From assembly GCA_043810345.1 (NCBI GenBank), contig JBDROF010000056.1, positions 4,126-68,125 on the forward strand: DNA of 64,000 nt, given 5' to 3'. The notes beneath the pieces were generated by a model. That model had not been told where the DNA came from. It searched no databases and saw only the letters and a list, made by a program, of their open reading frames with translations. The stretch is from QYOJ01 sp043810345. GTDB lineage: Bacteria; Bacteroidota; Bacteroidia; Bacteroidales; FEN-979. The first letter of the stretch is position 1. Each line of letters starts with the position of its first letter. Both the position numbers and the translations under genes were made by a program. This document shows positions 26,708-35,931 of this stretch, piece after piece.

Positions 26708-27577
26708 TTATTGGTGTAGTGTGCCTGTATTCAGCACTGGCGTAACATCCTTATCGGAGCATAAGACCACCATCAGGTTGCTCACCATGACTGCTTTTTT
26801 ATCTTCGTCGAGTTCCACAACACCTTTCTTACTGAGTTCCTGGAGAGCCATCTCAACCATACTAACAGCCCCTTCCACGATCTTTTGACGGGCGGCAACG
26901 ATGGCGGTAGCCTGCTGACGACGGAGCATGGCTCCCGCAATCTCAGAGGCGTAGGCCAGGTAACTGATACGGGCTTCCATCACAAAGATACCTGCAATGG
27001 CCAGCCGTTCGGTGAGTTCATCCTCCAGGGCCTGGTTGACCTCTTCTCCACCGGACCGAAGGGTAATCTCGGCATGATCATCCTCGAAGTTGTCATATGG
27101 ATAATGGCCGGCCAGTTTCCGGATGGCAGCTTCACTCTGAATTTCAACGAAGTGAGTGTAATCATCCACTTCGAAAGCAGCTTTGTAGGTATTTTTCACC
27201 TGCCATACAAGGACGATCCCGATCATGATCGGATTACCAATCTTGTCATTTACTTTGATAGGTTCACTGTCGAGATTGCGGGCCCTGAGTGAAATTTTAT
27301 TTCTGACCAGGAAAGGATTCAGCCAGTAAAAGCCATTCCTTTTCAGGGTTCCCTTGTAAGCTCCAAAGAGGATGAGTACTGACGACTCGTTCGGGTTGAT
27401 CACAAGAAATCCGGGGAGGATGAAGATCACCAGAGCAATGCAGATAATCCCGAGAATAATTGCCCACAATTGAGGGGAATACATAACGAAATCAATCACA
27501 GCCAGTATAATCAATACAAGCAAGCTGATTACTCCCACGTAGCCTGAAACGGGAGAGGTAAGTCTTTCTTTTTCCAT
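26708..27577 (-). CDS. SPFH/band-7 domain membrane protein
   Basis: 289 residues. Two adjacent hydrophobic segments (around 13-32 and 35-57) are followed by an SPFH domain (about 60-250): VLILFGAYKGTLKRNGFYWLNPF, SLRARNLDSEPIKVNDKIGNPI, LVWQVKNT, then a helical REAxLA-like region and QATAIVAARQKIVEGAVSMV. The C-terminal domain probably oligomerises. These proteins scaffold membrane microdomains or sequester proteases. It is the first gene of the RHH/DUF1648 cluster. Confidence 0.88.
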   Translation of the reverse strand: MEKERLTSPVSGYVGVISLLVLIILAVIDFVMYSPQLWAIILGIICIALVIFILPGFLVINPNESSVLILFGAYKGTLKRNGFYWLNPFLVRNKISLRARNLDSEPIKVNDKIGNPIMIGIVLVWQVKNTYKAAFEVDDYTHFVEIQSEAAIRKLAGHYPYDNFEDDHAEITLRSGGEEVNQALEDELTERLAIAGIFVMEARISYLAYASEIAGAMLRRQQATAIVAARQKIVEGAVSMVEMALQELSKKGVVELDEDKKAVMVSNLMVVLCSDKDVTPVLNTGTLHQ

Positions 27578-27671
27578 TGGGTTAAATTTAAAATATCAAA
27601 ATGATATCAAAATGATTCTGCAATAATAGTACATTTTTTTATTGTTGTCAAGGTTTCTATAAAAAAAGTGA

Positions 27672-28238
27672 TCAGGCGTACAGCAGAATGATGATCGCAG
27701 GGATGATGATTCCAGCCGCAGCGAACCAGGCTCCCCGTCGCAGAATCCCGTTTTTACCCCTTAGTACGAACAACCCGGTAATCGCAAGAATTATCAGGGC
27801 AGCTGCATAGACATCCGAGAACCAGGTGAACCACTTTTTGATGTTGTTGTAGTGGAGCATGTTAAATTCTTTCAGGAGGTATCTGGGGGTTTTCTTCTCC
27901 AGCTGGGCGTACCCGTTGGTGAGATCAATGTAAACTGAGCCGTTATTGAAAAAGATCTGAACGTAACCTTTCCCTGTAACGTGGCTCTTATACTCATCCT
28001 GTTCGCCAACCTGTTCGAGAACCTCCAAGGCGTAACTTTTAGTGATGTGTTTTTCAACAGGAAGCTGGACCTGGAGATCTTCATATCTTTTACCATAATC
28101 GGGATGCTGAAAATCTCCCGATTTAAAATGGTTCAGGATAATACCCGAAAGGGCGTAGATGATGGTCATTCCGAAAGCCAGGTACCCGATATCCCGGTGC
28201 AGGGCATTGTTCCAGCGGCGCAGGGTTTTTCGTTTCAT
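27672..28238 (-). CDS. PepSY-associated transmembrane protein
   Basis: 188 residues. The N-terminus KTLRRWNNALHRDIGYLAFGMTIIYALSGIILNHF is typical of PepSY-TM proteins with a conserved His before the first helix. A periplasmic region of about 95 residues follows, then two helices near the C-terminus (around 143-160 and 169-187). Members are linked to heme/iron reductase-like membrane functions, but the role here is open. It probably forms an operon with the lipoprotein at 28281. Confidence 0.75.
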   Translation of the reverse strand: MKRKTLRRWNNALHRDIGYLAFGMTIIYALSGIILNHFKSGDFQHPDYGKRYEDLQVQLPVEKHITKSYALEVLEQVGEQDEYKSHVTGKGYVQIFFNNGSVYIDLTNGYAQLEKKTPRYLLKEFNMLHYNNIKKWFTWFSDVYAAALIILAITGLFVLRGKNGILRRGAWFAAAGIIIPAIIILLYA

Positions 28239-28253
28239 GTAGACGGAATATTA

Positions 28254-28287
28254 TTCACCACTAAAACACAAAGGCGAAGGTCACAAA
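28254..28287. repeat. CACCACTAAAACACAAAGG word element
   Basis: A short phrase of the type (ccactaaaacacaaagg)(cgaagg)(tcacaaa) lies in the 42-base gap before the lipoprotein gene and runs a few bases into its 3' end. It looks like another of the window's word-like intergenic repeats. Confidence 0.4.
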
Positions 28288-28859
28288 TCACTTGGTTCTT
28301 CAACTACCGGTAGCTCCTCAAACGAGATCGCTTCGATAGAAAAGAAAGAAAGATGATCATTGCCGCTCTCCTTCAACTGCTCACGCAACGCTTTGATCTG
28401 CTCCAGCTTGGCCTCTTTCGGCTGGTCTTCATGTCCCATGGTTCCTTCATGCAACCCGGCCTCATGATCCTCTTCCGGTTCCATTACTTCGGCTTCCCAT
28501 TCGTTGAGGTATTTCTCATCAATGCGCTCCTCTTTCAGGATGCCAAGCACATGTACACGACTACCGACAAGGGCCTCGTCGAACATCACGATATCCGGCC
28601 CGGTGGTGATCTCCACCATCACACTGTCGTTCCCATCGACTAAGAACATTCGTTTTCCACCATGTTTGCAGGTGTGGTAAACAGTTCCTTCAATCCAAAC
28701 GGGCTGGTTCACATAATGGGGAGCTGCTGTATCAAAAGTGGCAACGGCCAATAGAACGGTATCCACCGTCATGTCTTCACTGGTCTCTTTCGGTCCCTGA
28801 TTGCAGGCCACAGCAATGATCAGGCCGATGGAAAGGAGAGGTAAAAGTTTTTTGGTCAT
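28281..28859 (-). CDS. Lipoprotein with an OB-fold-like domain, function unknown
   Basis: 192 residues. The signal MTKKLLPLLSIGLIIAVAC gives a lipidated Cys19. Residues 45-125 contain WIEGTVYHTCKHGGKRMFLVDG and GSRVHVLGILKEERIDE, strand-rich and reminiscent of OB-fold cytochrome- or metal-handling proteins. The CKHGG may bind metal or heme. A Glu/His-rich stretch (EPEEDHEAGLHEGTMGHEDQ, 127-146) follows. No named family is recognised. It precedes the PepSY protein in the same direction, which fits a metal- or redox-related function. Confidence 0.65.
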   Translation of the reverse strand: MTKKLLPLLSIGLIIAVACNQGPKETSEDMTVDTVLLAVATFDTAAPHYVNQPVWIEGTVYHTCKHGGKRMFLVDGNDSVMVEITTGPDIVMFDEALVGSRVHVLGILKEERIDEKYLNEWEAEVMEPEEDHEAGLHEGTMGHEDQPKEAKLEQIKALREQLKESGNDHLSFFSIEAISFEELPVVEEPSDL

Positions 28860-28959
28860 GATTTTGTTTTGGGGTTTTTTCTAAGTGCAAAATTGCTAAT
28901 AATATCCTTGTTAGACAATAGAAGATGCCATTACTTGTTATGATCCCGCCCTTTTTCAA

Positions 28960-28967
28960 TACTTTTG
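28960..28967 (+). promoter_or_regulatory. -7 promoter element for the epimerase-like gene
   Basis: TACTTTTG matches TAnnTTTG, 18 bases before ATG 28986. The promoter overlaps the TTG that would give a longer frame, which supports the ATG start. Confidence 0.6.
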
Positions 28968-28985
28968 CCCCCAAATACAACACAC

Positions 28986-30026
28986 ATGATACTTGTTACT
29001 GGCGGAACTGGTTTGCTGGGCTCACACCTGTTATTCGATCTCGTGAAGCAGGATAAGCGAGTCAGGGCGATATTCCGGAATGCTGGTAAGAAAGAGATGG
29101 TCAGAAAGGTATTCTCCTACTATACTGATCATCCGGAAGAGCTCTTTGCCAGAATTGATTGGATGGAAGCCGACCTGTTGGATCATAGGGCCATGGAGAA
29201 AGCGATGGAAGGTATGTCAGAGGTATTTCATGCAGGAGCCATTGTTTCATTTTATCCTAAGGACCATAAGCAGATGCTGAAGATAAATGTAACGGGTACG
29301 ATTAACCTGGTGAACCTGGCACTCGACATGAAAATAGCAAAATTCTGTTATGTCAGCTCCATTGCAACCCTTGGAAGAGCTGAGAACAACGGAGAGAGCA
29401 ACGAAGAAACACACTGGGTGCCGTCGAAAAAGAATTCAGTCTACTCACAGAGTAAATATGCCGCCGAACGGGAAGTCTGGAGAGGGATTGCTGAAGGCTT
29501 GCACGCGGTGATCATAAACCCTTCAGTGATCCTGGGCCCGGGTTTCTGGGAAGATAACTCAGGACTGTTCCGTTTGGTTTACCAGGGATTAAAATATTAC
29601 ACCAAAGGGGTCAATGGGTATGTGGATGCCCGAGATGTAGCACGGGCAATGATTGAATTAATGGAGCAGGAACTATTTGGGGAACGCTTCATTGTATCGG
29701 CTGAAAATCTCTCGTACCAGCAGCTATTTACATTGATGGCAAAATACCTGGAAAAGCCGGCTCCCTCTTTTCAAGTGCCTCCTGCCTTGTCTCACATAGC
29801 CTGGAGGGTGGAAGCGCTCCGGAGTTTTATCACCCGCTCGAAACCAGAAGTAACCCGCGAAATGGCCACTACCTCCGTGCAGAACTATACCTATTCCAAT
29901 CAGAAAATTAGGGAAAGGATTGGCATTGAATTCATTTCCCCGAAGGATTCCATCCGGGAGATATGTGGGTTTTTCCTGAATGAGTTCAATCCGGAACCAG
30001 GTTCAGGTAGTGGTAGTACCGGTTGA
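28986..30026 (+). CDS. NAD(P)-dependent epimerase/dehydratase family protein
   Basis: 346 residues from ATG 28986. MILVTGGTGLLGSHLL is the Rossmann motif, with YVSSIATLG and the catalytic Tyr-Lys in VYSQSKYAAEREVW (extended SDR). IINPSVILGPG matches dihydroflavonol-reductase-like SDRs. The substrate is unknown. The 3' end overlaps the convergent mltF gene by 41 bases, and the final residues (PEPGSGSGSTG) come from that overlap. Confidence 0.85.
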   Translation: MILVTGGTGLLGSHLLFDLVKQDKRVRAIFRNAGKKEMVRKVFSYYTDHPEELFARIDWMEADLLDHRAMEKAMEGMSEVFHAGAIVSFYPKDHKQMLKINVTGTINLVNLALDMKIAKFCYVSSIATLGRAENNGESNEETHWVPSKKNSVYSQSKYAAEREVWRGIAEGLHAVIINPSVILGPGFWEDNSGLFRLVYQGLKYYTKGVNGYVDARDVARAMIELMEQELFGERFIVSAENLSYQQLFTLMAKYLEKPAPSFQVPPALSHIAWRVEALRSFITRSKPEVTREMATTSVQNYTYSNQKIRERIGIEFISPKDSIREICGFFLNEFNPEPGSGSGSTG

Positions 30027-31353
30027 TGATTCCGTCAACATAACCATCCATCGTATAGTTCACCGGAAACTCCCTGAGCGTATCCTCATGCCCGTAGGGG
30101 TCAGAATGAGAACGACTGAGCAGGTAATACTCCACATTTCCATGCCACCGGTTCGGATCTTTCCCGTACTCCTCTGCTTTTTTCCGGAGTGAAAGTACGC
30201 GACCGATACCCACATTGTAAGCTGCCAGGGTGAAACTGGCCCGCTCTCGTGGATCCCGGATTTCGGCTGGCAGCTGACGATCGATCCACTTCAAATATTT
30301 GATCCCGGCCATGATCTGATGGGAGGCGCTGGATGAGGTATCCAGTCCATAGATCTCAGCTGTTTCGGGGATCATCTGCATCAGGCCGTAGGCATTTTTA
30401 TGCGAAGTAAGTCCGGGCACGAAATTAGACTCACTATACATCAGGGATGTAACCAGCCGCCAGTCCCACCAAAAGAGCTTGCTGTAGTGCTTAAGCTGTT
30501 CATCCCAGGGGGAGATACGGTTGTTGACCAGGGAAAAATAATCGCTTCGAAAATGGTTCACCACCCGTGGATTCTGGTAGATATTCTGGCATGTTTTATG
30601 AAGCAACCGTTTGCTGGCGATGGAATCAAACCAGTAATCCAGGATCGTCAGAAGAGAATCTGAAGAGTGGTTCAAAGCCCAGGCCATCGGGTAAGCGGTG
30701 GTGGCAACAAGGTGGATATCTGTGTTGTTGTAAGCCTGGTTCAGCACCGCTGCCAGGTTTTCAGGGCAGAGGATATACTTAACAGCATCTTCAGAAACCA
30801 TTCTGAAAAGCTCTTCATGGGTTTCATTCACCTCCTTCAGAAAAACATCTCTTCCGGCTTTGGAAAGAAACCGTTTGTACAGTGGCTGAAAGAACACGTT
30901 CAACTGGACTACCACCGTATCATCATGTAACTCCTTCAGGGAGGAGATAAACGTAATGCTCGTATCTTGTTTAGCTCTTTCAGCAGAGGGTTGAACAAGA
31001 ACCAGCCTGGTTTCCTGCAGCGGGGAAGAGAAGTGGGCAAGGTTTCTTCCCTGACGGGTAACAGGAAGATTATAGGCCATGATGTCGGCTACATGGTAAT
31101 CGAGATAATAATAGGCCTGTGAAACGGTACTGCAGGCAATCACCTTGAGCGGGACTTTCAAGTACAAACTAAACTCCTGTAGCAGGTCAAGCCCAAAGCC
31201 AAATGCCTCTCCCTTATATATGAAATAGTTCAGGGTGTTGGGCTCCAGAACGGCAATCAATTGCCCCCGGTCTTTGATGTACTGGATTGCCCCTTTCGGC
31301 ACCTCCTCTTTAGGCGAAATATAGAGGGCGAAGGCCACAGCCATGATCAACAC
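29986..31353 (-). CDS. mltF: Membrane-bound lytic transglycosylase F-like protein
   Basis: 455 residues. A hydrophobic N-terminus is followed by a solute-binding-protein-3 domain (GQLIAVLEPNTLNYFIYKGEAFGFGLDLLQEF). The C-terminal SLT lysozyme-like domain has the catalytic Glu in YSESNF, then YGLMQMIPETAEIYG and YNVGIGR. It cleaves peptidoglycan glycan strands. The first available start is GTG at 31353. The open frame extends about 28 codons upstream (including FLGGAFLIAVV) to a TAG but has no standard start there. The true N-terminal anchor is therefore slightly uncertain. Confidence 0.88.
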   Translation of the reverse strand: MLIMAVAFALYISPKEEVPKGAIQYIKDRGQLIAVLEPNTLNYFIYKGEAFGFGLDLLQEFSLYLKVPLKVIACSTVSQAYYYLDYHVADIMAYNLPVTRQGRNLAHFSSPLQETRLVLVQPSAERAKQDTSITFISSLKELHDDTVVVQLNVFFQPLYKRFLSKAGRDVFLKEVNETHEELFRMVSEDAVKYILCPENLAAVLNQAYNNTDIHLVATTAYPMAWALNHSSDSLLTILDYWFDSIASKRLLHKTCQNIYQNPRVVNHFRSDYFSLVNNRISPWDEQLKHYSKLFWWDWRLVTSLMYSESNFVPGLTSHKNAYGLMQMIPETAEIYGLDTSSSASHQIMAGIKYLKWIDRQLPAEIRDPRERASFTLAAYNVGIGRVLSLRKKAEEYGKDPNRWHGNVEYYLLSRSHSDPYGHEDTLREFPVNYTMDGYVDGIINRYYHYLNLVPD

Positions 31354-31420
31354 TACGGCTATGAGGAAAGCCCCTCCCAGGAACCATTTAAGATATCGAA
31401 TCCAGTTGATATGATGATGT

Positions 31421-32539
31421 TTAAGCTACTTTCCGGTATCTCCAGATGGCCAGGCTGATGATCAACACGGCATATACAACCAACGAGTAAAAAAGCTGAC
31501 TGATATCGGCAAAAGAGGACCCTTTCAACATCACCATCCGCATGATCTTGATGAAATATGCAAGAGGATTAACCAGGTCTGCTCTTTGCGCCCAACCTGG
31601 CATACTCTCAATCGCCGTGAACAATCCGCTCATCAGGATAAAGACCACCATGAAAAAGAACGATACGAGCATGGATTGCTGCTGGGTATTGGTCAGTGTT
31701 GAGATCAGCAATCCAAAGCTTAAAATTACAAAAAGATAAACACCTGCTGAGAGAAAAATCAACCACAGACTCCCTTCGATCGGAATGTTGAAAAGGATCT
31801 TTCCGATCACCAGCCCGAACGCCAGTTCAAACAGCGCTATGAGCCAGAATGGAATCAGTTTTCCGGCGATGAACTCAATCTTTTTTATCGGTGTTACATT
31901 GATCTGTTCAATCGTCCCGATCTCTTTTTCACGGACAATGTTCATCCCGCAGAGGAGCAAGCCGACGATGGTTACCAGCAGTACAAGAATCCCGGGAACC
32001 ATGTAGGTGGTGTAGTTGAGCTTTGGGTTGTACCAATATCTGCTCTCCGTCACGATCCTCCGGATGCCGCCCAGTTCAACCGGATTTAGCCATTCGATCA
32101 GGATCTCCCGGTTGAAGTCGAGGATGATGTTGGTTGAGTAAGCGTTGATCAGTCCGGCCGAGGCACCATTGATGGCGTTAACAATCAACTGAACCTGTGT
32201 GCGGCTCTCTTTGACAAGGTCTTTTTCAAATCCATAGGGGATTTGCAGGATGACATCCACCTCCCCCTTTTGCATCAATTCTGTGGCTTCATCATGGGAG
32301 AAAGGGGCACTGATGATCCGGTAAAAAGGGGATCCCTGAAATTTGCTGGTGAGTTGTCGTGAGGAGCTTGACAGGTCGAGGTCTACCACCGCCATGTTGA
32401 TCCGCTTCATTTCAAAGGTGGCAGCATTGACCAGGATCAGCAACTGGACAATAGGAAGCACAAAAATGATTGGCAACATTCGTTTGTTCCTGAATATCTG
32501 GATGAACTCTTTCTGGATGATATAGAAGATGGTTCTCAT
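31421..32539 (-). CDS. ABC-2 type permease, second of pair (YbhR-like)
   Basis: 372 residues. One N-terminal helix is followed by a large periplasmic region (about 45-170) and five to six C-terminal helices, the ABC2_membrane_3 layout. EKEIGTIEQINVTPIKKIEFIAGKLIPF is the conserved coupling segment. It pairs with the permease at 32542 (2-base gap) and the two upstream ATPases as an efflux pump. Confidence 0.9.
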   Translation of the reverse strand: MRTIFYIIQKEFIQIFRNKRMLPIIFVLPIVQLLILVNAATFEMKRINMAVVDLDLSSSSRQLTSKFQGSPFYRIISAPFSHDEATELMQKGEVDVILQIPYGFEKDLVKESRTQVQLIVNAINGASAGLINAYSTNIILDFNREILIEWLNPVELGGIRRIVTESRYWYNPKLNYTTYMVPGILVLLVTIVGLLLCGMNIVREKEIGTIEQINVTPIKKIEFIAGKLIPFWLIALFELAFGLVIGKILFNIPIEGSLWLIFLSAGVYLFVILSFGLLISTLTNTQQQSMLVSFFFMVVFILMSGLFTAIESMPGWAQRADLVNPLAYFIKIMRMVMLKGSSFADISQLFYSLVVYAVLIISLAIWRYRKVA

Positions 32540-32541
32540 TA

Positions 32542-33645
32542 TCAGGCCAGCCGGATTTTGAATTTCCTGACACTCAGGAGGATGAAGAAAAGAGTAAAAC
32601 CGATGAGGATCAAGGTTTCCTTCCAGATGAAGAAGAGGCCGTTCCCTTTCAGCATGATGCTTTTAATGATGGTGATGAAATACATGGGGGGCATGATATG
32701 GCAGAGCCACTGCAGGACCTTCGGCATGTTCTCAACGGGGAAGATAAATCCGGATAAGAGAATCGTTGGCAACATCAGGGCCACCAGGGAGATCATCATG
32801 GCCAGTTGCTGGCTGTTGGTGATACAGGATATCAGGATCCCAAGCGATAAGGCCATGGAGATGAAGAGAAAGTTCTCAAAGAGCAACAAAGCCAGGCTGC
32901 CCCGGACGGGAACTCCAAAAACAGCCCATCCCAGCAGGATGATGATGCAGGCATTGATGAATGCCAGAAAAACATAAGGAAAGACTTTCCCCACCACGAT
33001 CTGAATGGGTCGTAGCGGAGAGGCCAATAGCAGTTCCATGGTACCCAGCTCTTTTTCCCGGGTGATGGAGAGCGAGGTCATCAGGGCCGAGATCAGCATC
33101 AGCAACATAGCCATCAGGCCTGGTACAAACATAAAGACTCCCTTCAGCTCCTGGTTGTACATCATTCGTGTCTCCGGAACGATCTGCAACGGAATGGCTT
33201 TGGAGTTCATCGAAAACAGGTAGTTGTTGAGAATGCCGGTGGCATAGTTCACCAGGATGTTGGCTGTGTTGGGATCCGAAGCATCCCCGATCAGCTGAAC
33301 ATGCGCTACCCTCTCTTTTTCCAGCCGCCGGGCAAAATCGGGTCCAAATACCACCACCAACCGGATATCCCCTTCCCGGAAAGCCTCTTCGATTTCACTG
33401 TAAGTATGCAGGTTACGATCGAGCCGGAAATACCCGGAAGAGGTGATCTTTTCGGTGATCTGCCGGGTGGTCTCATCTTTAGAGAGATCCAGAATGGCAA
33501 ACCGGGCATCTTTGATCTCATTGGTGATCACAAAGCCAAAGAGGATCAACTGTACTGCCGGCATGCCAAAGAGGATCAACAGGGTACGGTAATCCCGGAA
33601 AATGTGCAGAAACTCCTTGACTACAAATCCCCAGAACCGCTTCAT
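32542..33645 (-). CDS. ABC-2 type permease, first of pair (YbhS-like)
   Basis: 367 residues from ATG at 33645, whose ATGA overlaps the stop of the ATPase gene; a longer frame upstream is not needed. Layout as in its partner: N-terminal helix, periplasmic domain, then helices from residue 180. The coupling motif is EKELGTMELLLASPLRPIQIVVGK. Confidence 0.9.
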   Translation of the reverse strand: MKRFWGFVVKEFLHIFRDYRTLLILFGMPAVQLILFGFVITNEIKDARFAILDLSKDETTRQITEKITSSGYFRLDRNLHTYSEIEEAFREGDIRLVVVFGPDFARRLEKERVAHVQLIGDASDPNTANILVNYATGILNNYLFSMNSKAIPLQIVPETRMMYNQELKGVFMFVPGLMAMLLMLISALMTSLSITREKELGTMELLLASPLRPIQIVVGKVFPYVFLAFINACIIILLGWAVFGVPVRGSLALLLFENFLFISMALSLGILISCITNSQQLAMMISLVALMLPTILLSGFIFPVENMPKVLQWLCHIMPPMYFITIIKSIMLKGNGLFFIWKETLILIGFTLFFILLSVRKFKIRLA

Positions 33646-34394
33646 GCCACCTCCTTTGTTTGTGACCTGGCCAGCTTCAGAAAGACCTCGTTCATGTTTT
33701 TGGCGTGGCATTTTTCACGTAACGCCACCGGCGTATCCAGTGCCGCAATCCGGCCGTCGACCATAATGGATACCCGGTCGCAGTATTCAGCTTCATCCAT
33801 GTAATGTGTCGTGACAAATACCGTGATGCCGTTTCGGGCAGCTTCGTAGATCATATCCCAGAATTGCCGACGGGTAATTGGATCCACTCCGCCGGTTGGT
33901 TCATCCAGGAAGACGATCTTTGGATCGTGAATGATGGCCACCGAAAAGGCCAGTTTTTGCTTCCATCCCAATGGAATATCCCGGATCAGTTTGTTCCTGG
34001 CATCTACCAGGTTCAGTTTTTTCATCAGGATTCCGGCCCGCTGGGCAATCTCATTCCTGGACAAACCATAAATAGCCGCATAAAAACGGATATTCTCAAA
34101 AATGGTCAGGTCATCATACAGGGAAAACTTCTGGCTCATGTAGCCAATGTTCTGCTTGATCTTTTCGCGTTGTGTGTAAACATTATATCCGGCAACTGAG
34201 AGCTCGCCTGAGGTTGGAAAAGAGAGGCCGCACAGAATACGGATGGCTGTGGTCTTACCAGCCCCGTTCGCTCCCAGGAAGCCGAAAATCTCGCCTTTCT
34301 TCACTTCAAAAGTCAGGTGATCATTTGCCACAAAACTTCCAAACTTCTTTACGAGGTCCCTGACGATGATGATATTTTCATTTGTCTGAGACAA
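33642..34394 (-). CDS. ABC transporter ATPase with atypical signature motif
   Basis: 250 residues. Walker A is GANGAGKTT and Walker B is IVFLDEPTGGVDP, with the H-loop His in VTTHYMDEAEYCD. The usual LSGGQ signature is replaced by IPLGWKQ; I recall a similar PLG form in the second half of YbhF-type pumps. One composite site may therefore be non-canonical. It overlaps the permease start and follows the other ATPase by 6 bases. Confidence 0.9.
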   Translation of the reverse strand: MSQTNENIIIVRDLVKKFGSFVANDHLTFEVKKGEIFGFLGANGAGKTTAIRILCGLSFPTSGELSVAGYNVYTQREKIKQNIGYMSQKFSLYDDLTIFENIRFYAAIYGLSRNEIAQRAGILMKKLNLVDARNKLIRDIPLGWKQKLAFSVAIIHDPKIVFLDEPTGGVDPITRRQFWDMIYEAARNGITVFVTTHYMDEAEYCDRVSIMVDGRIAALDTPVALREKCHAKNMNEVFLKLARSQTKEVA

Positions 34395-34400
34395 ATTCCC

Positions 34401-35315
34401 CTATTCTATTTGCATCAATTCCATAAAACAATCTTCAATGTTCGGTTTTATCGCTTCAATCCTCACCTCCCCGTGCCCTGTCTCCTGTAAATAGTTAAGC
34501 ACCTCTTCCCTGGATAATTTCCCTTTCTGAAATGACAGGTGGGCCGACTGTCCGAATGCAAATACACGGGATGCTCCGGGAAGCTTCTTCAGATCGTGAA
34601 GCAGCTGGTAAATATCGGACGAGACCACGGTGTACAACTCAAGGGGGTAGCTATCCACCACCGCTTCCGGGGTGCTGATCTGCATGATGGATCCTTCCTG
34701 TATCAACGCCACCCTGTCGCACAATCCGGCTTCATCCATATACGGCGTGGATACCACGATGGTGATCCCCAGGGCTTTTAACCGTTGGAGCATCTCCCAG
34801 AACTCCTGTCGCGAAACCGCATCAACACCGGTAGTGGGCTCATCCAGGAAGAGCACCTCCGGTTTATGGATCAGGGCACAGGAGAGAGCCAGTTTCTGCT
34901 TCATCCCTCCGGAAAGTTTCCCTGCTTTGCGGGTTTTAAAGGGTTCGATCTGGCTGTAGATCTCTTTCACCAGGTCGTAGTTCTCTTCAATAGTTGTCCC
35001 GAAAATGGTAGCAAAAAAGCGAAGGTTTTCCTCTACACTCAGATCCTGGTAGAGGGAAAACCTGCCGGGCATGTATCCGATGATCTGCCGGATTTTCCGG
35101 TAATCCTTCACCACTTCATACCCTTCAACTGTCGCAGTTCCTGAATCGGCCAGCAACAGGGTTGCCAGGATCCGGAAGAGGGTAGTCTTGCCGCCGCCGT
35201 CGGGACCGATGAAGCCGAAGATCTCCCCTTTTTCAACAGAAAAGGAGATATCCTTCAGCGCTTCCACATCGCCATAGTGCTTTGTAAGATTCCGAACTTC
35301 AACCGATATAGCCAT
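34401..35315 (-). CDS. ABC transporter ATPase with canonical signature
   Basis: 304 residues. Walker A is GPDGGGKTT, the signature LSGGMKQ, and Walker B VLFLDEPTTGVD. About 80 extra residues at the C-terminus resemble the tail of drug-exporter ATPases. Together with the ATPase at 33642 it corresponds to the two halves of YbhF, encoded here as separate proteins. Confidence 0.9.
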   Translation of the reverse strand: MAISVEVRNLTKHYGDVEALKDISFSVEKGEIFGFIGPDGGGKTTLFRILATLLLADSGTATVEGYEVVKDYRKIRQIIGYMPGRFSLYQDLSVEENLRFFATIFGTTIEENYDLVKEIYSQIEPFKTRKAGKLSGGMKQKLALSCALIHKPEVLFLDEPTTGVDAVSRQEFWEMLQRLKALGITIVVSTPYMDEAGLCDRVALIQEGSIMQISTPEAVVDSYPLELYTVVSSDIYQLLHDLKKLPGASRVFAFGQSAHLSFQKGKLSREEVLNYLQETGHGEVRIEAIKPNIEDCFMELMQIE

Positions 35316-35327
35316 GGTTTCTGATTA

Positions 35328-35387
35328 ATCCGTGTTCAAAAAACATGGCACACAGATAACACGGAAAATACAGATCTTCACAGATTA
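35328..35387. repeat. CACAGATAACACGG word element
   Basis: The gap between the ABC ATPase and DUF2147 genes reads as variants of 'aaacatgg / cacagataacacgg / aaaatacagatcttcacagatta'. This is a word-like repeat resembling phrases that recur in other Bacteroidota intergenic regions. It may separate two transcriptional parts of the efflux operon. Confidence 0.5.
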
Positions 35388-35852
35388 TTGTTTTACCGGC
35401 GTCCAGTAGGTGGTACGTCCCAGTAAAGAGATTCCAATAAATCCCCGGATCTTCAGGGTATTTTTACTTTCATCCACAAACTTCATATAACAGCTATAGG
35501 TCTTCCCGTTTTTCGGATCGTATATGGTGCCCTCTTTCCATTCATCATCCCCGTCGAACACAAATCCTTTCAGGTTAACCAGTCCCATCAGTGGTTTTTT
35601 TTGTTCTGCCGGATCGGGATTCTCCTTATCTGTGCGGGGAAGACCGGTGATGGAATCATTGGGCGTTTCCAACCAAACGATCTTTCCGTAATATTGACTA
35701 CCGACTTTAAAAACCCCGACCTGCGCGGTTCCCTCTTCGTTCAGCCAGGTGCCCACGATATCGTCGGCGTTGAAGGTTTGAGCCCTGAGGTTGGTTCCCG
35801 TCCACAGGATCAGAACCAGCATTGGCAGGATTGATGTGATGATACGTTTCAT
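35385..35852 (-). CDS. DUF2147-domain secreted protein
   Basis: 155 residues. A signal peptide ends near NLRAQ (about 25). DDIVGTWLNEEGTAQVGVFKVGSQYYGKIVWLE is the DUF2147 core, a lipocalin-like beta-barrel. WKEGTIYDPKNGKTYSC and LKIRGFIGISLLGRTTYWTPV complete it. The role is unknown; it lies within the efflux operon between HlyD and the ATPases, suggesting a periplasmic accessory. Confidence 0.85.
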   Translation of the reverse strand: MKRIITSILPMLVLILWTGTNLRAQTFNADDIVGTWLNEEGTAQVGVFKVGSQYYGKIVWLETPNDSITGLPRTDKENPDPAEQKKPLMGLVNLKGFVFDGDDEWKEGTIYDPKNGKTYSCYMKFVDESKNTLKIRGFIGISLLGRTTYWTPVKQ

Positions 35853-35931
35853 AGGGTTTGGTTTTGGTTTGTATTAAAAAGGGGATGAAATTACGGATTT
35901 TTCAGTTTGATCTCTCCCGGCATGCCGATTT

